Shown one piece after another: positions 55,682 to 64,000 of a stretch of DNA of 64,000 nucleotides. Numbering within the stretch: the first letter of the stretch is position 1; every line of letters starts with the position of its first letter. The notes beneath the pieces are model-generated. The model searched no databases and was not told the origin of the DNA. It saw only the letters and a list, made by a program, of their open reading frames with translations. This DNA is from Scalesia atractyloides (taxonomy: Eukaryota; Streptophyta; Magnoliopsida; Asterales; Asteraceae). The DNA lies in NCBI GenBank assembly GCA_947069175.1, contig CAMTDV010000002.1, positions 5,249,054-5,313,053 on the forward strand. Direction: 5' to 3'. Both the position numbers and the translations under genes were made by a program.

Positions 55682-58152
55682 TGTAATGCCTCGTATTTCT
55701 ATATTCCTATTTTTAAAAAGTTCGTATTCGCATTCTACTTTTAGAAACCTTACAATCGTACTCCATCTCCGTTATCACAATTTGAGGCGTTAATCATAGT
55801 GGAATTTATTTCTATACTTATACATATACATGTTACATACTTGTGTTATACGCTACAATCTCGAATACGTGTTTATACGCAAAAACCGACACTTGAAATA
55901 CTTGAAATTATCAATTATACGTGTTTTATACTCATGCATTTACTTTAATACACTTGGGATACCTAAAACATGCTTAATTATGAGTTTCTAGCATAAAATA
56001 ATGGAAATATCAAACTCTAGAGGTCAAACTTTAAATTCTAGAAAGTTTAGTAAATTTACAGGTAGTGTAGGTAGTGCACGGCCCTACAACTGAGGCGCAC
56101 GACCATGCACACTGCAATCCGCATGACCACACACCTGATGTGCACCACCCTGCGATCCGCGATCCGCACGGCCGTGCAAAATGAGCAGGTCTGGCTGAAT
56201 CTTTTAAAATACGCGAATTTTGGCTCCATTTCTCTTTTTCCAACTCCCAACCACCACTAACTTCATTAATTAACTAAGCCCTAATTCCTCCATTATAAAT
56301 GGGAGCCTCTATACACTCCTAAACACACTCTAAACACTCAAATCACTCTCAAATCTTCTTGGTTACTCTCTAATTTCCAAGATTTGGCAGAAAGTTGCAA
56401 CCATTCTAAGAGAGTTTTAGCTCACTTTTCTTCTTATTTTCTTATGTTTTCTTCTTTCTTTCTACTTGGATAACCTCTAAGAAGGTTTTCACAAGCTTGC
56501 CTTGGCAAACTAAGGTGAAACCTCACCACATTTGAGGTCCAAAGTAGGATTAAAATTCTGCTTTCATTTATACTTTTGTATCTTGCTTTTCTTGATTAAA
56601 ACTTGTTTGAATCTTGTGCCTACTTGTTCTTAAACCTAACTAAGATTATGATACTTGTTATAAATAGATTCTTATGAGTTTAAGAGGAGCAAACACCTCT
56701 AAACTTTCTGTTTTTGCAAGGTTTTATGCAACTCATAAGTGATGAAACCATCCGAGCTTGCCATGAAGTTGATGGCAAGACTTGTGTATTTGGTATAGGT
56801 GTGAATACTTGGAAGCCTTGGCTATCCTACCTTCATTCCACCACCTCACTTGATGTTTTACAATTGCTATCCCAAGTGGTTTGCTAGCTTGAAAATGACA
56901 TAACCCCGTCAAGCCTCCAACACTTAGTTAACTCTTTCTATGCCGGTGCCGGCTCACCCGGGTTAAAGGTTACTTGGCTACTTGGTATAGTAATTATTGT
57001 ACAATTCCTTTTCATTCATGACCATCCGAATCATCCTTGTGATGATTTGTGTATTGTGAATCTTACAATGAGGTTAAAGGATGGTTACCCTCCTACCTCC
57101 ATTCTTGACTTATATGACAATCTATGATATTCGTGATGGACTTAGCTTAGAATTATTATATAAACTATATAATATATATATATACATAACCGAATTTTTG
57201 ATGATAATCGACATGGTTACTTGTCATGGTAATGGGTTATATTATCTAAGACTTGAGCCTCTCATTACGATCTAATGGGCACTTAACCCAATAAATCACA
57301 ACAACCCATACGGGATATATATAGTGTCAAAAAATGAGCGTTTAAGACTAGATAATCACCTTGTGTATACATACTTTTGCACTTTAAATTCCAATCTGAA
57401 TCTTCCATTAACATTCCAATACTCACACACCTTCACTCCCTATTCACATCAACTCGCCAAAACATGGACAGATTTTGGGTGCAATACTTATTCCTTATTA
57501 AAAACGCACACATACACTGACAGACATGCTTACAAACAAAAAATCCGCCATACATGCTTAACGTTATGCTAGAATTCATATATGCTAGAATTGTTACATG
57601 TGCTATGCTTTGTCATTAACTTGTTTCAAGCCTCCCTTAACATGTATAGCGCTATAGGAGTAATGCACCCCCGTATTCGTGAGGTCATGTTAAGTAACAA
57701 AACGGTCTAGTCATTGTTATGATTAGATTATGCTAGCGGTAAACTTTGGGTTGACACGTATAGTTGCATGCTAGTATTGTATGATAATTTAAGTTACTAT
57801 TATGCCATATGGATTCATTTAAACTTTCATACTTACGCTAGTATTCAAACTTGTATGTTCGCCAATACTTTTATATTGAACTATACTTTAATACATATTG
57901 CAGGAATTCTACAATGATGACGACGAATGAAACTTGATAGGAAGGATTAGAAACGCACCAAACTTTAAACACATGTTTATAGATTAGTCATGCAATATTT
58001 GTTGTATTTTTGTTTTCCAATTCATGTACTTGAACCATTAGCAATGAAATGAAATATTATTTATTAAATACTTGTCACATTTAGTGTTATGAAGTCTCGA
58101 GCAATCTATTTACGTCCGCCATGATGATTCCGCCATCGGTTGGGGTGTGACA
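55682..58152 (+). mobile_element. Gypsy-type solo LTR G (2471 bp), family of element F
   Basis: TGTAATGCCTCG to GGGTGTGACA, 5-bp duplication ATCGA at 55677-55681 and 58153-58157. Homologous to the LTR at 30178-32469. TATA box ATTATAAATGGG at about 56291-56302. Open frames within it are not genes. Confidence 0.93.
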
Positions 58153-58221
58153 ATCGAGCTCTAGCCTCTGCCGGTTTAGTTAGTTTGTGTTTGTGAACCG
58201 TTCGTAAACATGTACATTTCC

Positions 58222-59475
58222 TTAATTCGTCTTAATTTTCATCTTCGCTTTCACCGTAGTTGTCTTAATTTTCATCTTTGCTTTCACCGTACTTGTCTTC
58301 ATTTGGGCCTTCGTCGTCATCATATTCCTCTTCTTCTTCACCCTCGAAACCGACCATGCATGTTGGATAAAATCCATCTCTAACGAGGAATGTGCTGATT
58401 TGGAACGCATTTGATTCGCATTGTACACTCTTTTATCCATTGTTGCTTGTGGATTTTCATGAACAGCGTCCGGTAAATAATTTGACATATCGTTTTTCCT
58501 CCGTTTTCTAATATCATATTATGCATGATTATACAAGCATATTCCATCACTCAAATAGTATCCGTGTGGTTAGTAGTTTTCGTTGGCATAAAAAGATGCC
58601 GTTGGTGCTCTACCAGAAATAAAATCCTATAACATTGGCAACTGTTCGCAAATTTTTAGGTCATTTCATGACCCTGTGACACCAAAGTAAGCCGACCAAA
58701 CCGAAAGGTCATGTGAGGCAACCGCTTGAAGTATAACCGTTGGTCCTTTTTGGTCGCCTCGTGTGTGTTGACCTCACCATGTGGTTGGACAAGTATACCA
58801 TGGCCAATGACGACAATCTAAGCTCCCAATCATGTCTGGTAAACCATATTCATTAGAATGCATTTCGTAATTTGTTGTAGATCGTACCAAGTGGGCTTTC
58901 TGAGATAACGTGCACCGTACAAATTTCTTATTCCTTAAAAACAAATATATATACTATTAAACTAACTAAAAAATAAGAATGAATATAATTTTTAAAAGAT
59001 TGTAGTGCACCGTGACAAAAATACTCCAAGGTATCGTGAGCTGTTTTTTTAGCCAACTTTAAACAATAGTCACTGATGTCGGTCGTGTTTCCGTACGCAA
59101 GCACGCGTAGCGCTGAAGTACACTTTTGAACAACGGTAAATCAAAGCGTCCCTCTCGCATCCGATTTTTGCTTAAAGTAATCAAACTTGTTTTCCAAGTC
59201 TCCGACAATGCGTAGAAATAAATATTTACTCATCCGGAAACTGACGTCTAAAAACGTTTGGGTTTGGGTAAGTCGGCGCTTCGTTAAAGTAATCTTTCAT
59301 CAAACGAGTGTTTGTCGACAGCCGGTCTCGTTCCGTATATTCTCTTGACAAAATTCGGCGTGGAGGCTGACTAACGTGTTTCATATACCTCGTCACGAAT
59401 TGACACACACTCGTAACCGCCTCTTGCTCGACCTCCTCGTCGGTCGATTCACAATCATCGGCTAAAAACTCTTTG
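58222..59475 (-). pseudogene. PIF/Harbinger-type transposase pseudogene
   Basis: Minus strand, N- to C-terminal: EEVEQEAVTSV, SREYTERDRLSTNTRLMKDY, VFRRQFPDE, LENKFDYFKQKSDARGTL, then the DDE core MIGSLDCRHWPW (about 58805-58845; first catalytic Asp in the usual G-S-I/L-D-C), HTRGDQKGPTVILQAVASHD, and SVWSAYFGVTGS-stop-NDLKI (second Asp). The pattern is that of plant HARBI1/ALP1-like nucleases. Many stops and shifts. A C-terminal-side frame (58488-58222) ends with two 30-bp repeats encoding TTVKAKMKIKT. About 102 bp of the N-terminal half (59134-59235) are repeated at 59504-59605. Confidence 0.75.
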
Positions 59476-59609
59476 TAATAATAATTGGCAACGGATGAGG
59501 TAGCGGCAAATCAAAGCGTCCCTCTCGCATCCGATTTTTGCTTAAAGTAATCAAACTTGTTTTCCAAGTATCCGACAATGCATAGAAATAAACGTTTACT
59601 CATCCGATT

Positions 59610-61191
59610 TTTGCTTAAAGTAACCAAATATAAATTAGTTTCATCTAAACTTGCATTATACAAATCAGACAACATTATATTAGTACAAAACATACCACTT
59701 TAACAAAGGAATCCATCATATTGTCGTTAGTGAAAGCAAGTCTCGTTGATAGTTGATACTTATATTTTTTTCTAGTACATACATAACATGCCTTTTAAAA
59801 GACATGTTTTAGGACATAGTTTAACACCCTTTAAGTTAACTATATTGAATCCATTTAGTTAACTAAATTAATTTATTGAGCAATACATACACAATACAGA
59901 ATATTACATAATTTTACTTTTTTTGTGTTTATATTATTATTTTTTAATAATAACTTTTCTAACCTATAAATTATCATCATGTTCTTGCTTTATGTTGTTG
60001 TAACATGTGAATTGGGGGGTTTTCAAAAAAAATTGCATTTTGCACTTTTAAACTAAAGGTTATTTTCTTTTGCATTTTAACCCCTTGATTTTTTTTTACT
60101 TTTAACTCAAAGCGTTTTTATCTTTTACAATTTAACCTCAACATTTTTTTATTTTCAACTTTGTACCACCACACTTTTCATATTTTGAAAGTTTTTCATT
60201 TTACGTTTCATTCTAAAATTTGTGAGTCAACACGCCACAACGTGCAGGTGGGGTTCAACGTTTTTTCGTTTGTTTTTCCTGTTTAATAGGTCAGTCGCAA
60301 CGTGTCTATTTTTTTCTGTTTGACAAGTTCGTCGCAACACGCGGGTCCTAAGTCGACTTAATAATTTTTTTCTACGTTTTACGTTTTGTCTAATTTCTTT
60401 GCATTAACGCGTCGGAACGAGCGTGCGTAATTCAACGATTTTACGTATATTTTTCATTCGGTTTTATTTTTTACTTTTTAATTTATTTTATTTGTACAAG
60501 CTCTTCTGATGTTGATGATCGCTGACAATGGTGTAGCATTAATGCTACTTGGTACGATTTTACGAATGTATTAGCCTATTAGGTTTTTTTACTAATAATT
60601 TGTTTCGAGTTTACCGTTATATCTCCTTTACTTAAGAAAAACTATTTTTTATGTGTATATTGTTATATACGTGTGTGTATAAATTTGATTTGCTCTACAT
60701 TTGGACGTAAACTTTTTCTATAAGCGAGTCAGGTTAAATATAATACGTTTTCTTAGAAAAAAACATTTTTACGTGAATATTTTTATGTACGTTTCGTATA
60801 AATTTGAGTTGGTGTATGTTTCGGCGTAAACTTTTTTCGGAAACAAATCAGGTCAAATATAATGTATTTTTGTGATTATTTTATGAACGTTTCGATCCGA
60901 GTGGAGTCAAATTGTGGTTTCTTTTTTTCCCTTTTTGAAAAGATCTAATTAATCTCTTTTAATTATACATGTCAGCTTTTCCGTTATACCCATTACGTTT
61001 TCTATGTATGACTCGGGTCACATATAATATGTTATGATCGTACGGTATAAATTTAATTTACTTTATATTTTGATCCAATCGCAATGCTTATATAGGTTAC
61101 ATTGAGTTCAATCAAATACGTCTAAACCCATGTTTTCATATGCTTATGCATCACATAACGTTTGGACTAATTCATTCGATATTTACAACGT
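59610..61191. other. T-rich non-coding DNA, probably the body of a Helitron
   Basis: 60030-60230 has poly-T-rich strings with repeated TTTTAACC/TTTAACCTCAACA phrases. 60230-60440 has CGCAACGTG/CGCAACACGCGGG/CGGAACGAGCG phrases. No gene. A 5' Helitron end (TC after A) could not be fixed. Confidence 0.4.
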
Positions 61192-61226
61192 ACCCGCGCC
61201 GAAACGTGCGCGGGTCTTTTTACTAG
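61192..61226 (+). mobile_element. Helitron 3' terminus
   Basis: Hairpin with 8-bp arms ACCCGCGC (61192-61199) and GCGCGGGT (61208-61215), then a T-run and CTAG at 61223-61226 followed by T. This is the canonical Helitron end (hairpin ~10 bp before CTRR, insertion next to T). Confidence 0.8.
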
Positions 61227-61324
61227 TTTTATATTAAGTGAAAACTTGCCAATTTATATCAAAACAAATGGTAGACGGGAACAAGTTGTGCCGCCACCCC
61301 TTTCTGAACACAAAAGCCTCACCT

Positions 61325-61579
61325 TCAAAACACAAACCTCTGCCTCCCTGGGGCTGAATAATTGTTGTGGATGAACTGTTGGAAGTCAAGGAGGATAGCT
61401 TCTGATGCTAGGGAGGCAAATTTATCGAAGGCAAAAGGGACAAAGACATGTTTGTTCTCTGTGCAAGCTTTAGCGTGCTTATCCACTTTCTTTGATTCTG
61501 CCATTCTTACTGTTTGTCCAGCTACAAACCTTTTTCTCTTAAACCAACCAAAGGGGAAACCCATGTGAGGTCCACACAA
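61325..61579 (-). pseudogene. Retroelement protein fragment (non-LTR RT 3' region-like)
   Basis: Frame of 84 codons reading GWFKRKRFVAGQ, DKHAKACTENKHVFVPFAFD and FASLASEAILLDFQ. I recognise the K-H-x-K-A-C-x-x-N-x-H-V-F-x-P-F-A-F-D pattern from proteins annotated around plant reverse transcriptases, but cannot place it in a defined domain. It lacks a partner frame upstream. Confidence 0.45.
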
Positions 61580-62439
61580 GCATGTTCCCCATCCCAGCCA
61601 AGACGAGCAAATCCGTTGTTCACAGAATAGATCTCCCTAAGGTACATGAGAAAATTCACAGCGGCCTCTTTCTTAGCTAGCTAAACATGAAATATATAAA
61701 GTATATCATTTCTCTAAGTTTAAACAACCATATAAATTGCGAAATCAAAGGAAGGCACCCAATAGTCTACTTAGTTGATTGGGTATTCCTAAGGCTGTAT
61801 GGGGCGCTCGCGGAAAATCGTGCGGGGAGGGAAGAGTGCCACACGGGGAGAGCGCTACCATCAACCAAGCATGCAGGGATGGGAGGTTTTGCGGTGACTT
61901 GTTGCCGCTTGCGGTGAAGAGGAGGGAGAGGGAGTAAAGGTGGGGCCCACTAGTATTTAACCAATCATGCATTTTATTTTTTTAAAATGGTTTGGGGAAA
62001 ACCACCCCTTGTGGTTTTGAACAAAAGTAGTGTTAGAAAGTAGAAATGATATAACTCATGAGAGATGAAACCCTTTCACCCTTGAAAAATCTAAAAAAAC
62101 TTATCATAACCGTAGTACTAATATTTTAAGGAATAAACAAACCTCGTATTATACTATTTGTGATGATTATTGCAGATCAAATCTGATTTGGTAAGGTGGG
62201 GATTAGAATACTAGGATGAGAGTGATGGTCTAGCTTGATGTTGATCTACAAAACCGACTTTTATAGATTTTCCCTTTCATTCTTATTTTAAATTTGTTGT
62301 TAGTTTTAATTTTATGTTTAAAATAATATCCACTTCAATTTTGATGTGTATACGTTGGCCATATCCAGCCGTCTATAAGAATTTCCTAACTTGCCCATGC
62401 TCATTAGTCCATTTTACATTTACTTTCTTTATCTTAGTC
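61580..62439. other. Intergenic DNA with a GC-rich patch
   Basis: 61790-61950 is GC-rich (GGGGCGCTCGCGG, GGGAGGGAAGAGTGCC, GAGGGAGAGGGAG), then GGGGAAAACCACCCC near 61994. It may be a small MITE-like element. No gene. Confidence 0.4.
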
Positions 62440-62950
62440 TTAGGCTTGTAATCGAATCAAACGTTCATGAAAACATTTGTGAACTTGTTTGACGGAAATT
62501 TCGTTTATATTCGTTAATTTAATAAATGAATGAACATCAGCACAATTTTTGCTTATTTAATTAAACGAACGAACATGAACACATGTTTTGTTCGTTCATT
62601 TATGTTCGTAACCGTTCGTTTATGTTTATGAATGTTCGTATATTTGCATGTGTTTATGTCGGTCATTTATATTTGTTCGTTCCAATTTAAATAAATAAGT
62701 AGTTATATTTATATAAATATTAAACATAATAGTAACTTTCTAATTACTCATATTAATAAATTAATTGGTAATTGGGCTTTTTAGTAATAAAAATGGGGTT
62801 TCGAATGTAAATTATCGTTATTAATCGCAAATTTATATCAGAATTATTTTATGCCCGTTTAGGTTTTGTGAATTATGTTTATTTGTATTATTTATTGTTT
62901 GTTAAATTACGTTCGTTTAAGATTGTTTATGTTCGTGAACAACCCCTAAA
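62440..62950. repeat. GTTCG/CGAAC-rich dispersed repeat, second copy
   Basis: Same family as 55040-55450: CGAATCAAACGTTCATG, GAACGAACATGAACAC, GTTCGTTCATTTATGTTCG and a final GTTCGTGAACAACCCC. The middle part (62690-62880) is AT-rich filler. No coding capacity. Confidence 0.6.
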
Positions 62951-64000
62951 AACACACTGCTAGGCAGGATACGTCGACCAAAGCCTACACTAGACAAGGT
63001 ATTACTTATATGAATACGAATGAACGTATTTTAACGGAAAATTTGGATTACTGAAGGATAACTAGAGTATCACCATGCCACCAACGTAACCATCAGATCA
63101 TATCCATATCCATTAGGTTATAATGCATATACACCATTCCAGAAGGAAACCTAATAAATCTAGAAAACTCCCTTATAAGAATTAAACCAGTACTTAATAG
63201 CCTCTAACCTTATTCACCTCTAAGATCCCACTAGACTATAATGCTATGAGCTCTGAATAAACATATTTAATCGAGCGTTACTTTTAGTTATGTTTCATAT
63301 TTCTTCATTTATGCATATTACTTTTGCTACATTAGTTTATATTCACAAATTATACATTACTCATTTTTCTCATATATTAAAAAATAATGTTATGTTAATC
63401 AGTATACACATCGTTCATTAGTTTTTGTTATCATTGTCACTTTATTTAAGGTTAATCATTACATAATATCAATTACATAATATCAAGATCAAGGGTAAAT
63501 CACTTTAAGTTGTGAGAACTTAGAGAAAACTTGGTCTTTTCGTACAAGTTTTGCCCCAATTTTGTTCACACCCCTGAATTAAAATGTTTAGAAACACTGC
63601 CGTAAAAAAATTCGAAGTGGTGTTTTTTGGCCATTTACAACAGCTGTAAAAGGCTGATGACATAGACATGAAATCACTTTTTACATCATTTACGGCTGCC
63701 GAAAATAAAAAAAAACTAGTTTTTTTTTTTGTCAAAGTTGTTTTTTTAGGATTTTTGGTAAAAATTTCTTTTGAAAAAACCTTTTGTAAGGCCGAGTTAT
63801 ATAAGTTGTCACAACTCGTATTAGTTTTCATTTTATCCTAACCCTGATTACATATATATTATATCTATATCTATATCTATATTATTCTATATACATATCA
63901 AGGGAAATGGTAAAGTAAGAATCATATTGAGTTGTGAGAACTACGGATGGCAAAAATACCCGAGCCCAATGGGTATACCCAAAACCCGACACAAATGGGA
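62951..64000. repeat. Non-coding right end of the window
   Basis: No gene. A ~30-bp phrase (ATCAAGGG...GTAAA/AAGTAAG...GTTGTGAGAACT) occurs at 63487-63522 and again at 63897-63943, probably ends of a short element. An ATATCT hexamer microsatellite is at 63867-63891. Confidence 0.45.

Noticed and set aside
63520..63831. 103-codon minus-strand frame at the right end
   Set aside because: Low-complexity Lys/Phe/Thr-rich translation of A/T runs without family resemblance.
1..64000. Host protein-coding genes
   Set aside because: Every frame with a recognisable domain belongs to a transposable element; remaining frames are short and not supported by family, splice or codon evidence.

Overview
This window is a stretch of flowering-plant nuclear DNA made almost entirely of transposable elements layered on one another. 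I recognise no host protein-coding gene. Evidence for a plant: Ty3/gypsy and Ty1/copia elements of plant type primed by initiator-Met tRNA, a FAR1/MULE transposase, an Athila-type ORF1, a Harbinger transposase, L1-type LINE remnants and a Helitron end. The style of several repeats reminds me of Asteraceae, but that is an impression, not a demonstration.

Layout. 1-4314: the 3' part of a plus-strand Ty3/gypsy element (gag end, spacer, 2.8-kb LTR). 4315-19420: a decayed MULE transposase gene with a C-terminal OTU protease domain, split by an 11.4-kb minus-strand gypsy element (7716-19138, target duplication GGTTT). That element's 5' LTR is itself split by a solo LTR (15958-18415, duplication GATAT). 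19640-22113: another solo LTR of the same family (ATAAT). 23160-24810: Athila ORF1-like pseudogene. 29925-34870: a Tat-type gypsy relic (gag, then protease and integrase) broken by a different gypsy element whose 5' LTR is 30178-32469. 35106-36126: two nested inverted-repeat elements. 36831-44482: a Ty1/copia element of three LTRs and two internal regions (TAACA). 47240-47590 and 52745-52950: LINE remnants. 48269-50731: a gypsy solo LTR (TGCGG) containing a copia solo LTR (49048-49528, AAGTG). 53492-54531: a 1-kb non-autonomous MULE with a 9-bp duplication. 55682-58152: gypsy solo LTR (ATCGA). 58222-59475: Harbinger pseudogene. 61192-61226: Helitron 3' terminus. The rest is AT-rich sequence with microsatellites and small repeats.

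The most unusual signal is in the first gypsy family (LTR ends TGTAACATCC...GGTGTGACA). Its LTR copies carry up to four tRNA-like modules with A-box and B-box matches: one antisense near the LTR start and three sense modules in tandem at a ~168-bp period, each followed by a T-run. Two of the three put the A box inside a near-perfect hairpin (11-bp arms, 4-nt loop). A cluster of WRKY-type W-box cores follows the array. This looks like a Pol III-type promoter array kept inside a Pol II retrotransposon LTR. The family's two internal regions seen here lack protease, reverse transcriptase and RNase H, so they appear non-autonomous.

Nothing here encodes an intact autonomous element: every pol or transposase frame is broken, often by stops that fit C-to-T decay of methylated cytosines. 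The value of the window is in nested-insertion history, solo-LTR formation and the structured LTRs.
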